From positions 1-64,000 of the forward strand of contig NZ_JACIEM010000006.1 of the NCBI RefSeq assembly GCF_014196845.1: DNA of 64,000 nt, in the 5' to 3' direction. Of this stretch, positions 1-7,935 are shown one piece after another. The stretch's first letter is position 1, and every line of letters begins with the position of its first letter. The notes under the pieces were generated by a model. It made no database searches, was not told where the DNA came from, and saw only the letters and a list, made by a program, of their open reading frames with translations. The DNA comes from Aurantimonas endophytica (GTDB taxonomy: Bacteria > Pseudomonadota > Alphaproteobacteria > Rhizobiales > Rhizobiaceae). A program made the position numbers and the translations under genes.

Positions 1-280
1 CCCATCCACCCAGACCCGAAGGACCAGGCGAACACGCCAAGGCCGGCCCCGCATCCCTGCGAAACCAGCAACCTGAATGCCGCCGCCCTCGCCCGGCCCT
101 CCAGCCTCGCAGTCACCCGCAAAACCCAAAGCACCAGAACAAGAGCCGTACACTCTCATACCGAAACGTAGAACGATCAGGTCGTTTCTCTCATGGATAC
201 TCTCAACCGGAAAGGATACCGGCCAAAGAGCTCCAGACAGACAACCGCCGTCCACATTTCTCTTTCTTCTCAATCTTCAA

Positions 281-482
281 TTGTCAAAGAACACGCCAAC
301 AAAACGATGGCGTCAGGTCCGTCTGGACATTCCGTCCGGAGAGACCCTGGAGCAAGCCCGTTCGGGCCGAACTCGTGATATAGTGACGAAACCAGGCAGC
401 ACAAGAGCGAAGCAAAGGGCTCGCCGGCGGCGCCTGCGCCGTCGATGAGTGGCTTATAGGACCTGTCCGGAACCCAAGTCAA
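281..482 (-). promoter_or_regulatory. rRNA operon promoter and leader with boxA (16S lies beyond the left edge)
   Basis: On the minus strand a near-consensus sigma-70 promoter is visible: -35 TTGACT (477-482), a 17-base spacer, and -10 CTATAA (454-459). About 165 bases downstream comes TGTTCTTTGACAA (281-293), a boxA antitermination element, followed by an AGAAGAAAGAGAAA-type tract of the kind found in rhizobial ribosomal RNA leaders. A weaker second promoter (TTGTGC 399-404, 16-base spacer, TATATC 377-382) may lie between them. The start of 16S rRNA is not seen down to base 1, so the gene is inferred to begin left of the window. A 16S-23S spacer also carries boxA, but the strong upstream promoter favours a leader. 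Confidence 0.65.
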
Positions 483-801
483 CAGCCCTTTTCAGAAAAC
501 ATGCGACGGGGCGGAAATTTCCTCTGCCGGCGCAAACCCCTGCGCTGCAGGCTTCCCCGACGTCACCGGCATGTCATGAAGCGCATCCGCCCCGGGGCGG
601 CGGGCCTTCCGGGCCCTCCCGTCCTCCCGCAGCATCCGGCCAGTCCTGATCCCACGGGGCCACTGTCGCAGCCCGGGTCGATCCCCCAGGGTTGCGCCTA
701 GGTGGCGCCCCCGGCTGATCTTCACATTGCGCCGCCGGCCCTCACGGCGTATCCGGCAAAAAAGGGTGCACCGGTGCCCGCCTTTCGGCAGGATAGCGGC
801 C
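483..801. other. Non-coding gap between the rRNA promoter and the Fur-family gene
   Basis: About 320 bases without a convincing gene. Open frames here have no Shine-Dalgarno sequence and no recognisable family. It should hold the UP-element region of the leftward rRNA promoter and the promoter of the rightward Fur-family gene. I found no tRNA cloverleaf, repeat or terminator in it. Confidence 0.5.
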
Positions 802-1236
802 ATGGACGACAGACACGGACAAGCAGCCGGCAACTACGAAGCGATCCTGCGCGAGGCCGGGGTGCGGATCACGCGGCCGCGTCGAACCATCCTCGCGATT
901 CTCGCCGACGGCGAGGATCACCCGGGGGCATTGGAGATCTTCCGGCGCGCGGCGGAGATCGACCCGGCCATCTCCCTCTCCACCGTCTACCGGACCATGA
1001 AGCTGCTCGAGGAGAAGGGCGCCATCCAGCGCCACGTCTTCGAGGGGGGGCCGTCGCGATTCGAGCAGGCCGCCGGCCGCCACCACGATCATCTGATCGA
1101 CGTTGAGACCGGCGACGTCGTCGAGTTCCGCTCCGACCGGATCGAGCGGCTGCAGGAGGAGATCGCCCGCGAGCTCGGCTACGAGCTGGTCTCGCACCGC
1201 CTGGAACTCTACGCCCGCCGCCGCAAGCCCGACTGA
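802..1236 (+). CDS. Fur-family metal-responsive transcriptional regulator (Fur/Mur-like)
   Basis: A 144-residue protein of the ferric uptake regulator family: an N-terminal winged helix with the recognition helix around residues 58-73 ([16 protein letters not shown]), then a metal-binding dimerisation half with HHDHLI at 94-99 and a C-terminal HRLELY. It contains no cysteine, so the structural zinc CxxC of classical Fur is absent. Alphaproteobacterial Fur proteins that sense manganese (Mur) also lack these cysteines, so Mur-like function is a fair inference, but Irr- or Zur-like roles are not excluded. I chose ATG 802, preceded by AGGATA, over an upstream start at 727 that would add 25 arginine-rich residues unlike the family. 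It is convergent with the OsmC gene. Confidence 0.88.
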   Translation: MDDRHGQAAGNYEAILREAGVRITRPRRTILAILADGEDHPGALEIFRRAAEIDPAISLSTVYRTMKLLEEKGAIQRHVFEGGPSRFEQAAGRHHDHLIDVETGDVVEFRSDRIERLQEEIARELGYELVSHRLELYARRRKPD

Positions 1237-1270
1237 TTCGGCGCCCGCGGCAACGGCCGGAGGATCTTCC

Positions 1271-1705
1271 TCAGGCGAGCTTTGCCTCGAGGCTCACCTT
1301 GATCGCCCCGAGCGCCTTGGAGACGGGGCAGCCCTCCTTCGCCTTCTGCGCGAGGCCGTCGAAGGTCGCCGAATCGATCCCGGGGACCTTCGCCTGAAGG
1401 CTGAGGGCGCTTTCGGTGATGTCGAACCCGGCCGCTCCCTGCTCGACCGACACGACGGCCTGCACCTTCAGCTCGTCCGCCGGCGTGCCGTTCTCGGCGA
1501 GGAAATGCGACAGCTGCATCGCAAAGCACCCGGCATGGGCGGCCGCGAGCAGCTCCTCGGGGTTGGTCCCGGAGCGGCCGCTTTCATCCTCGAATCGCGC
1601 CTTGAACGAATAGCCATGGTCCTGGAGCGCGCCGGACTGGGTTGTGAGCGCCCCGGTCCCGTCCTTGAGGGCACCCTTCCAGATTGCTGTCGCGTGGCGT
1701 TTCAT
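1271..1705 (-). CDS. osmC: OsmC/Ohr-family peroxiredoxin
   Basis: A 144-residue OsmC-type thiol peroxidase that reduces organic hydroperoxides. The two redox cysteines are present (Cys60 in AAHAGCFAM, Cys126 in KEGCPVSKA), as are the conserved arginine near residue 37 and the glutamates at 50-51 that position the peroxidatic thiol. AGGACAG lies just before ATG 1705. The OsmC subfamily, rather than OhrA, is suggested by the NPEELLAAAHAGCF motif and the length. Monocistronic, convergent with the Fur-family gene. An EcfG-like promoter is listed separately. Confidence 0.93.
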   Translation of the reverse strand: MKRHATAIWKGALKDGTGALTTQSGALQDHGYSFKARFEDESGRSGTNPEELLAAAHAGCFAMQLSHFLAENGTPADELKVQAVVSVEQGAAGFDITESALSLQAKVPGIDSATFDGLAQKAKEGCPVSKALGAIKVSLEAKLA

Positions 1706-1784
1706 GGGATCTGTCCTTTCGAGAGACGGCGCTTCCGCGCCTTTCGTCGGGCCGGCGCCTGTGGCGGCCGGGCAGTCGTCGGGC

Positions 1785-1809
1785 AACCGTTTAGAAGCGC
1801 CCCGGTTCC
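1785..1809 (-). promoter_or_regulatory. Possible EcfG (general stress) promoter of osmC
   Basis: Minus strand GGAAC (1805-1809), 16 bases, GGTT (1785-1788). The alphaproteobacterial EcfG consensus is GGAAC-N16/17-cGTT, so there is one mismatch. It lies about 80 bases upstream of the osmC start, and OsmC-family genes often belong to stress regulons. The match is short and could be chance. Confidence 0.3.
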
Positions 1810-1893
1810 GCCGATACGCCGAGTTTACCGGGATGTCGTAGACTAGGCCCTGACGCCACCGGGACGATGGCGATTCCTGAGGAGGAGCAAGCG

Positions 1894-2874
1894 ATGGCAG
1901 AAGCGCTGCTGGTGCACGCGACCGCTGAGGTGCTCGGCGAAAAGGCTGCGTGGCTGGCCTCCTTGGCGCATGAGCGCCACGCAAGCGATCATACTCTCGA
2001 TGCCTATGAGCGGGACCTGCGGCAGTTCCTGGTGTTTCTGACCGGCTACCACGCCCGACCGGCCGGCATGGCCGACCTCGCCGATCTCGGCACGACGGAG
2101 CTGCGCGCCTTCCTCGCCGCGCGGCGCCGCGACGGTGCCGGCGCCAAGACGCTGGGGCGCGGCCTTGCAGGTGTTCGCTCCTTCGTTCGCCATCTGGAAC
2201 GCAAGGGCCTCGCCTCCGCCGCCGGCGCCAAGGCGATGCGTGCGCCGAAGCAGCCGAAGTCGCTGCCCCGCCCCCTGAGCGTCGCCGATGCGATGTCGGT
2301 AACCGAGGAGGCCGGCGCCTATGCCGCCGAGCCGTGGATCGCCGCGCGCGACACCGCCGTCGTGACGCTGCTCTATGGCTGCGGCCTGCGCATCTCGGAA
2401 GCCCTGTCGCTGCCGGGCGATGCGCTGGCCGACCCGGCCGCCCGGTCGATGCCGGTCGCCGGCAAAGGCGGCAAGACCCGTATCGTGCCGCTGCTGCCGG
2501 CGGTGCTGGCGGCGGCAGCCGAGTATCGCCGGCTCTGCCCATATCCGCTCCCCGCCGACGGTCCGCTGTTCCGCGGCGCCCGGGGCGGCCCGTTGAGGCC
2601 GCAGATCGTGCAGCGGGCGATGGCGCTCTTGCGCGGCGCGCTGGGCCTGCCCGATTCGGCGACGCCGCATGCGCTGCGCCACTCCTTCGCGACGCATCTT
2701 CTCTCGGCGGGCGGCGACCTGCGCACCATCCAGGACCTGCTCGGCCACGCCAGCCTGTCGACCACGCAGAACTATACCGCCGTCGATGCCGCCCGACTGC
2801 TGTCGGTCTACGACGACACACACCCCCGCGCCCGCCGCCGACGCCCGGAAGCGAGCCTAGCGAGGATCGCCTGA
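1894..2874 (+). CDS. xerC: Tyrosine recombinase XerC
   Basis: A 326-residue site-specific recombinase acting with XerD at dif to resolve chromosome dimers. The N-terminal SAM-like core-binding domain covers about residues 15-115 and the catalytic domain about 130-310. The tyrosine-recombinase signature is complete: Arg166 (CGLRISEA), Lys in GKGGKTR (191-197), His259-x-x-Arg262 (HALRHS), His285 (LLGHASL) and nucleophile Tyr294 (TQNYT). ATG 1894 is preceded by GAGGAGGAGC with six-base spacing, far better than ATG 1867. The stop overlaps the start of the next gene (ATGA). Length and surroundings fit the housekeeping XerC, not a phage integrase; no att-like repeats are nearby. Confidence 0.93.
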   Translation: MAEALLVHATAEVLGEKAAWLASLAHERHASDHTLDAYERDLRQFLVFLTGYHARPAGMADLADLGTTELRAFLAARRRDGAGAKTLGRGLAGVRSFVRHLERKGLASAAGAKAMRAPKQPKSLPRPLSVADAMSVTEEAGAYAAEPWIAARDTAVVTLLYGCGLRISEALSLPGDALADPAARSMPVAGKGGKTRIVPLLPAVLAAAAEYRRLCPYPLPADGPLFRGARGGPLRPQIVQRAMALLRGALGLPDSATPHALRHSFATHLLSAGGDLRTIQDLLGHASLSTTQNYTAVDAARLLSVYDDTHPRARRRRPEASLARIA

Positions 2875-3920
2875 TGACCCTGCCCCGCCGTCCCCCCGTC
2901 GCATTGCGCCGGCTTTATCCGCTGCTCATGGCGCTTGCCTCGGGTCTCCTCCTCGTCGGCCCGGCCCCTGCGGCGACGGCGGATGCGGCCTGTCACGGCA
3001 GCAATCTCGTCGACACGTTGCGCGCCGACGGCAAGCTGGCGGCGGTCGAGGCGGCAGCGGCGGCGATTCCCGATGGCGCCGGCAAGCTCTTCCGGATCGA
3101 ACGGGACGGCGTGGCACCATCATTCCTGTTCGGCACGATGCATCTCAGCGACCCGCGCGTGATGATTCTGCCGCCGCCCGCGGAAGCCGCCTTCGCGGCG
3201 GCGGACCGGCTGGTGATCGAGACCACCGACATTGCCGACCCGGCCAAGGCCGCGGCGGCGTTCTTCGCGCATCCGGAGTTCGTCAATCTGCCGCGCGGCG
3301 AAACTCTGGCGACGCTGCTCGATCCTATGGATCTGGCGACGGTGGAGGCGGGGCTTGCGGAACGCGGCATCCCGCTGCAGTCGGTGCAGACCCTGCAGCC
3401 CTGGTTCACCGCAGTCAGCCTGATGCTGCCGGCCTGCGAGACGGCGCGCAAGGAGGAGGGCGAGGCGGTGCTCGACACCTCGCTCGCAGAGCGGGCGACG
3501 GCGGCCGGCAAGCCGGTCGAGGGGCTGGAGACCGCCGCCGAGCAGTTGGAGGCGCTAGCCTCGCTCTCGCTCGACCTGCAGCTCGAAAGCCTCGTCGCCA
3601 CCGTCGCGCTGGCGGATCGCATGCCGGACATCATGGAGACGATGCTGGCGCTCTATGTCGAGGGGAAGATCGCGATGATCATGCCGGCCATCGAGGCGGC
3701 GGTGCCGAACGGCGGCCTGCTGGTCGGCGCCGGCGAAGGCTATGCGGAATTCGAGCGTCGCGTCGTCACCGAACGCAACCAGCGAATGGTCGAACGCATG
3801 CAGGCCATGCTGGGCGACGGCGGTTCCTTCGTCGCGGTCGGGGCGCTTCATCTGCCGGGCGAATCAGGGCTGGTCGCGTTGTTGCGCCAAGAAGGCTGGG
3901 ACGTCACCCGCGCCGACTGA
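2874..3920 (+). CDS. TraB/GumN-family exported protein
   Basis: A 348-residue protein with an N-terminal signal peptide (basic residues, a hydrophobic run at about 15-30, cleavage near AAATADAA). The TraB/GumN family motif FLFGTMHLSDPR is at about 84-95 and the matching C-terminal GALHLPGESGLV at about 323-334; these two GTxH / GxxHLPG blocks define the family, some members of which are proposed metalloproteases (Tiki-like). The start overlaps the xerC stop by one base, so the two are translationally coupled. The physiological substrate is unknown; a periplasmic location is inferred from the signal. Confidence 0.85.
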   Translation: MTLPRRPPVALRRLYPLLMALASGLLLVGPAPAATADAACHGSNLVDTLRADGKLAAVEAAAAAIPDGAGKLFRIERDGVAPSFLFGTMHLSDPRVMILPPPAEAAFAAADRLVIETTDIADPAKAAAAFFAHPEFVNLPRGETLATLLDPMDLATVEAGLAERGIPLQSVQTLQPWFTAVSLMLPACETARKEEGEAVLDTSLAERATAAGKPVEGLETAAEQLEALASLSLDLQLESLVATVALADRMPDIMETMLALYVEGKIAMIMPAIEAAVPNGGLLVGAGEGYAEFERRVVTERNQRMVERMQAMLGDGGSFVAVGALHLPGESGLVALLRQEGWDVTRAD

Positions 3921-4043
3921 TTCGCTTTGGGGGCGGCGTTGCGACGCACCATAAAGTGAACGGCCGCACCGCGACCGGCCTGTTCGGCTGCGACGATCGA
4001 CACTACGCTGCCTGGATCGCAACAGCCCAAGGAGACATGCCGC

Positions 4044-4226
4044 ATGAAATCCTTTCTCGCTGTCACGCTGAGTGCAGGCCTTCTCGCTGCCGCATCCGGC
4101 GGCGCCATGGCCGCCTGCGCCTCCCATGACACCACCGCCGAAGCCCCGGCACCGGTGGTGACGGCCGACGCCGGCACCTCAGGCCCCGCCGCCCCCGTCA
4201 CGACGGACGCCGACAAGAAGAGCTGA
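4044..4226 (+). CDS. Small exported peptide of unknown function
   Basis: Sixty residues. MKSFLAVTLSAGLLAA begins a clear signal peptide with a likely cleavage after GGAMAA, leaving a short Ala/Thr/Pro-rich mature part ending DADKKS. AAGGAGAC lies nine bases before the ATG, so translation is likely. A strong intrinsic terminator follows directly, making it a self-contained unit. A cysteine shortly after the cleavage region could make it a lipoprotein, but the lipobox is poor. I do not recognise the family. Confidence 0.7.
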   Translation: MKSFLAVTLSAGLLAAASGGAMAACASHDTTAEAPAPVVTADAGTSGPAAPVTTDADKKS

Positions 4227-4244
4227 CGCCACGCCTCCCGAATC

Positions 4245-4279
4245 AAAAGGCCCGGTCGCGCCAGCGACCGGGCCTTTTT
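4245..4279. terminator. Bidirectional intrinsic terminator between the small exported gene and lpd
   Basis: AAAAGGCCCGGTCGC, a four-base loop, and GCGACCGGGCCTTTTT form a perfect 15-base stem with A-tract and T-tract flanks. It can end transcription from the plus-strand small gene and from the minus-strand lpd operon. Confidence 0.9.
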
Positions 4280-4288
4280 CATGGGAGC

Positions 4289-4304
4289 TGATTCACGTGG
4301 AACG
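4289..4304. other. parS-like site (13/16)
   Basis: TGATTCACGTGGAACG matches the bacterial parS consensus TGTTTCACGTGAAACA at 13 of 16 positions, with the central CACGTG intact. It lies in the gap between the terminator and the lpd stop codon, far (about 47 kb) from parB. It is the most remote of the candidates and among the weaker ones. Confidence 0.35.
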
Positions 4305-4329
4305 GCTGCGTTGCCGCCCCGTCCGCCAC

Positions 4330-5742
4330 TCAGATGTGGATCGGCTTGGCGAAGGCCGCGAAGGCCGCCTCGCGCATCACTTCCGACAGGGTCGGATGGG
4401 CATGCGAGGTGCGGGCCAGATCCTCCGCCGAGCCGCCGAACTCGATCAGCAGCGCGGCTTCCGCGATCAGGTCGCCGGCGCCGGCCCCGAGAATGTGGCA
4501 GCCGAGCACCTTGTCGGTGCGCGGATCGACCAGGAACTTCACGAAACCGTCGGTCTTCAGCATCGCCCGGGCCCGGCCGTTCGCCATGAAGGGGAACTTG
4601 CCGACCTTGTACTCGACGCCTGCCTGCTTCAGCTCCTCCTCGGTGCGGCCGACGGAAGCCACTTCCGGCGAGGTGTAGACCACCGACGGAATCGCGTCGT
4701 AGTTCACGTGCCCGGCCTGGCCCGCGAGGATCTCGGCCAGCGCCACGCCCTCGTCCTCGGCCTTGTGGGCGAGCATCGCACCCTTCACCACGTCGCCGAT
4801 CGCATAGATCCCGTCGACATTGGTCTTGTAGTGCGCGTCGATCTCGATACGGCCGCGATCGTCGAGCGCGACACCGACCGCCTCCAGCCCGAGCCCTTCG
4901 GTGTACGGCTTGCGGCCGGTGGCGACCAGCACGACGTCGGCGGTGAGCGTCTCGGCCTCGCCGCCCTTGGCCGGCTCGAACGTCACCGAGGCGCCGCCGC
5001 CGTCCTTGCGGGCGACATCGGTGACCTTGGCGCCGAGCTTGAAGGTCAGTCCCTGCTTGACCAAGAGCTTCTGGAACGCCGCGGCGACCTCGCCGTCCAT
5101 CCCGCCGAGGATCTTGTCGAGATATTCGACCACGGTGACCTTTGCCCCGAGCCGGGCCCAGACCGATCCGAGCTCGAGCCCGATGACGCCGCCGCCGACG
5201 ACCACCATCGTCTCCGGCACCTTCTGCAGCGCGATCGCGTCGTCGGAGGAGACGATCGTGTCGTGGTCGAACGCGACCTCGACGCCGGGGATTCCGGCGA
5301 CCGAGGAGCCGGTGGCGATGCAGATCGCCCTGGCCGACAGCGTTTCGGTCGAGCCGTCTTCCTTTGTCACCTCGACCTCGGTCGCGGAGACGAGCTTGCC
5401 GGTGCCGATCACGCCGGTGATCTTGTTCTTCTTGAACAGGAAGGCGATGCCGTCGACATTCGACTTCACCGTCTTGTCCTTGTGCTCCAGCATCTTCGGC
5501 AGGTTCAGCCGCGGCTCGGCCTCAATGCCCAGCTCTGCGAAAGCGTGGCCGGCCTCGGAGAACATCTCGGAGGCGTGCAGCAGCGCCTTGGAGGGGATGC
5601 AGCCGACATTCAGGCAGGTGCCGCCATAGGTCTTGCGCTTCTCGACGACGGCGACGCGAAGGCCGAGCTGCGCTGCCTTGATGGCGCAGACATAGCCGCC
5701 GGGTCCCGATCCGATGACGACGAGGTCGAAGGGTTCAGCCAT
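4330..5742 (-). CDS. lpdA: Dihydrolipoyl dehydrogenase (E3) of the 2-oxoglutarate dehydrogenase cluster
   Basis: A 470-residue FAD-dependent disulfide oxidoreductase that reoxidises dihydrolipoyl groups of 2-oxo acid dehydrogenase complexes with NAD. The FAD-binding GSGPGGY is at 11-17, the redox pair at Cys43/Cys48 (GGTCLNVGCIPSK), a second dinucleotide fold at about 185 (VVVGGGVIGLELGSVWARLGA), and the C-terminal active-site His449 in HAHPTLSE. It is the last gene of the leftward TCA block and ends before a strong terminator. Linkage to sucA/sucB makes the 2-oxoglutarate complex its main partner; other complexes may use it too. Confidence 0.97.
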   Translation of the reverse strand: MAEPFDLVVIGSGPGGYVCAIKAAQLGLRVAVVEKRKTYGGTCLNVGCIPSKALLHASEMFSEAGHAFAELGIEAEPRLNLPKMLEHKDKTVKSNVDGIAFLFKKNKITGVIGTGKLVSATEVEVTKEDGSTETLSARAICIATGSSVAGIPGVEVAFDHDTIVSSDDAIALQKVPETMVVVGGGVIGLELGSVWARLGAKVTVVEYLDKILGGMDGEVAAAFQKLLVKQGLTFKLGAKVTDVARKDGGGASVTFEPAKGGEAETLTADVVLVATGRKPYTEGLGLEAVGVALDDRGRIEIDAHYKTNVDGIYAIGDVVKGAMLAHKAEDEGVALAEILAGQAGHVNYDAIPSVVYTSPEVASVGRTEEELKQAGVEYKVGKFPFMANGRARAMLKTDGFVKFLVDPRTDKVLGCHILGAGAGDLIAEAALLIEFGGSAEDLARTSHAHPTLSEVMREAAFAAFAKPIHI

Positions 5743-5804
5743 TTCCAGTCCAGTTCGAACGATGCGGGCGCTGGGCCCGGGTCACATGTTGGGGTTCAGG
5801 GCAC

Positions 5805-6563
5805 CTAGGGCCAGATCGACCGTGCGCCCGACACGTCGAGAATGGCGCCGGTCGAGTAGCTTGCCTCGTCGGAGGCGAGCCACAGGATCGCCTTGGCCAC
5901 TTCCTCGGCCGTACCGGCCCGCTTCATCGGCAGGCCGGGGCCAAGCTGGGCGACGCGGTCGGGCTGGCCGCCGGAGGCATGGATGTCGGTGTCGATGATG
6001 CCGGGCCGCACCGCAAAGACGCGGATGCCGTCGTCGATCACCTCCTTGGCAAGCCCGACGGTCAGCGTGTCGATGGCGCCCTTGGAGGCGGCGTAGTCGA
6101 GATACTGGCCGGGACCGCCGAGCTTGGCGGCGACCGAGGAGACATTGACGATCGCGCCGCCTCTGCCGCCGCGTCCCGTCGCCATGCGGTGGACCGCCTC
6201 GCGGGCGCAGAGGAAGCTGCCGGCGATGTTGACGCGGAACATCCGCTCCAGCCGCTCCCCGCTCATTTCGGCGAGCGTCGCCGTCTCATCGACGATGCCG
6301 GCATTGTTGATCAAGGCGCCGAGCGGGCCGAAGCGGTCGGCAGCCCGGAACAGGTCGATGATGTCGGCCTCGCTGCCGACATCCGCCCGCACCGCCATCG
6401 CCTTGCCGCCGCCGGCCTCGATGGCGGCGACCACTGCGCCGGCCGCCGCCTCGTTGGTGGCGTAGTTGACGACGACAGCATAGCCAGCCTTGGCGGCAAG
6501 GCGGGCCGTCGCCGCCCCGATGCCGCGCGAGCCGCCGGTCACGATCATCACCCGGTCAGTCAT
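5805..6563 (-). CDS. SDR-family NAD(P)-dependent oxidoreductase in the suc operon
   Basis: A 252-residue classical short-chain dehydrogenase: cofactor motif TGGSRGIG at 9-16, NNAG at 86-89, catalytic Ser near 142-143 (NVSSVAA), Tyr157 and Lys161 (YLDYAASKGA), and a C-terminal TGAILDVSGARSIWP typical of glucose/FabG-like SDRs. It lies between sucB and lpd on the same strand with gaps of 51 and 62 bases, so it is probably co-transcribed. The substrate cannot be read from the sequence. Its place between two complex subunits suggests a link to central carbon metabolism but does not prove one. Confidence 0.88.
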   Translation of the reverse strand: MTDRVMIVTGGSRGIGAATARLAAKAGYAVVVNYATNEAAAGAVVAAIEAGGGKAMAVRADVGSEADIIDLFRAADRFGPLGALINNAGIVDETATLAEMSGERLERMFRVNIAGSFLCAREAVHRMATGRGGRGGAIVNVSSVAAKLGGPGQYLDYAASKGAIDTLTVGLAKEVIDDGIRVFAVRPGIIDTDIHASGGQPDRVAQLGPGLPMKRAGTAEEVAKAILWLASDEASYSTGAILDVSGARSIWP

Positions 6564-6614
6564 CGACGGTCTCCCGCGCTCGCTTCCGTGCCGGCCGCCG
6601 GCCTGCCTCGACCC

Positions 6615-7886
6615 TTAAAGGTCGAGGACCAGCCGCTCGGGATCCTCGAGACTGTCCTTGACGCGGACGAGGAACGTCACCGCTTCCTTGCCATCGACGA
6701 TCCGGTGGTCGTAGGAGAGCGCCAGATACATCATCGGGCGGATCACCACCTGCCCGCCGATCGCCACCGGCCGCTCCTGGATCTTGTGCATGCCGAGAAT
6801 GCCGGACTGCGGCGCGTTGAGGATCGGGGTCGACATCAGCGAGCCGTAGACGCCGCCATTCGAGATGGTGAAGGTCCCGCCCTGCATGTCGGCCATGGCG
6901 AGCTTGCCGTCGCGCGCGGCGAGACCCAGGCGGCCGATTTCCTTCTCGATCTCGGCGATGGTCATCTGGTCGGCATCGCGTACCACCGGCACGACGAGAC
7001 CCTTCGGCGTACCGACGGCGACGCCGATATGGGCATAGTTCTTGTAGACGAGGTCCGTGCCGTCGATCTCGGCATTGACCGCCGGAATCTCCTTCAGCGC
7101 GTGGCAGACCGCCTTGGTGAAGAAGCCCATGAAGCCGAGCTTCACGCCGTGCTTGTTCTCGAACAGATCCTTGTACTTCTTGCGCAGCTCCATGACCGCC
7201 GTCATGTCCACCTCGTTGAAGGTGGTCAGCATGGCGGCAGTGTCCTGCGCCTCCTTCAGACGCCGGGCGATGGTCTGGCGAAGCCGGGTCATCTTCACCC
7301 GCTCCTCGCGCGACTCCTCGGCCGGGCTGGAAGGCGCTCGCGCCGCCTTCGGCGTCTCCTGCGGCGAGGAAGGGGCGCCGCGGCCGATGGCGTCGAGCAC
7401 GTCACCCTTCAGCACCTGGCCGCGCCGGCCGGAGCCTTCGACGTCGCCGTCGGAAAGACCCTTCTCGTCCATGATCTTTTTGGCCGAAGGCGCCGGGCTC
7501 ATGCCGCCGCTCGTCCCGTCGCCGGAATTGCCGGCCGGTGCAACGGCGTGACCGGCGGCCCCGCCGCCGTAGTCGGCCTTGGTTTCCGGCGCCGTCTCGG
7601 CTTTTGCCTCGGCCGCCTTCGGCTTCTCCGGCGCCGGGCTCGAGCCATCGCCCTCGCCGATCGAGCCGAGCACGGCGCCAACGCCCACCGTCTCGCCCGC
7701 CTGCACCGCCACGTCCTCGAGGACGCCGGCCGCCGGAGCCGGCACCTCGACCGTCACCTTGTCGGTCTCGAGCTCGGCGATCGTCTCGTCGAGTTCGACG
7801 CGGTCGCCGGGCTTCTTGAACCACTGGCCGATCGTGGCCTCGGTGACGGACTCGCCCAGGGTGGGGACTTTGATCTCGGTGCTCAT
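6615..7886 (-). CDS. sucB: Dihydrolipoyllysine succinyltransferase (E2 of 2-oxoglutarate dehydrogenase)
   Basis: A 423-residue E2 component. The N-terminal lipoyl domain carries the lipoylated Lys43 ([11 protein letters not shown]); an Ala/Pro/Glu/Gly-rich linker follows to about 135; the peripheral-subunit-binding domain is at about 140-175 ([12 protein letters not shown]); and the catalytic acyltransferase core ends with the [13 protein letters not shown] motif (His394, Asp398). One lipoyl domain and the succinyltransferase-type core set it apart from the pyruvate dehydrogenase E2. It follows sucA after 49 bases, and coupling of expression with E1 is likely. Confidence 0.97.
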   Translation of the reverse strand: MSTEIKVPTLGESVTEATIGQWFKKPGDRVELDETIAELETDKVTVEVPAPAAGVLEDVAVQAGETVGVGAVLGSIGEGDGSSPAPEKPKAAEAKAETAPETKADYGGGAAGHAVAPAGNSGDGTSGGMSPAPSAKKIMDEKGLSDGDVEGSGRRGQVLKGDVLDAIGRGAPSSPQETPKAARAPSSPAEESREERVKMTRLRQTIARRLKEAQDTAAMLTTFNEVDMTAVMELRKKYKDLFENKHGVKLGFMGFFTKAVCHALKEIPAVNAEIDGTDLVYKNYAHIGVAVGTPKGLVVPVVRDADQMTIAEIEKEIGRLGLAARDGKLAMADMQGGTFTISNGGVYGSLMSTPILNAPQSGILGMHKIQERPVAIGGQVVIRPMMYLALSYDHRIVDGKEAVTFLVRVKDSLEDPERLVLDL

Positions 7887-7935
7887 GGGTGGGTCAGGTC
7901 TCTTCGATCGGGTTTCGGTCGGACGCTCGGCGGGC

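Noticed and set aside
1-448. Pro/Arg-rich open frames at the left edge
   Set aside because: They run through the rRNA leader region, lack ribosome sites and have shadow-like composition.
1894-2874. xerC as a sign of a prophage or integron
   Set aside because: The protein is the housekeeping recombinase by length and neighbours; no phage genes or att repeats were seen.
4704-4713. TTCACGTG inside lpd as a parS site
   Set aside because: Only the centre matches; the flanks (AG..., CCCGG) do not. Other bare CACGTG sites (29714, 33287, 35261, 47527, 52514, 54071, 58155) were set aside for the same reason.
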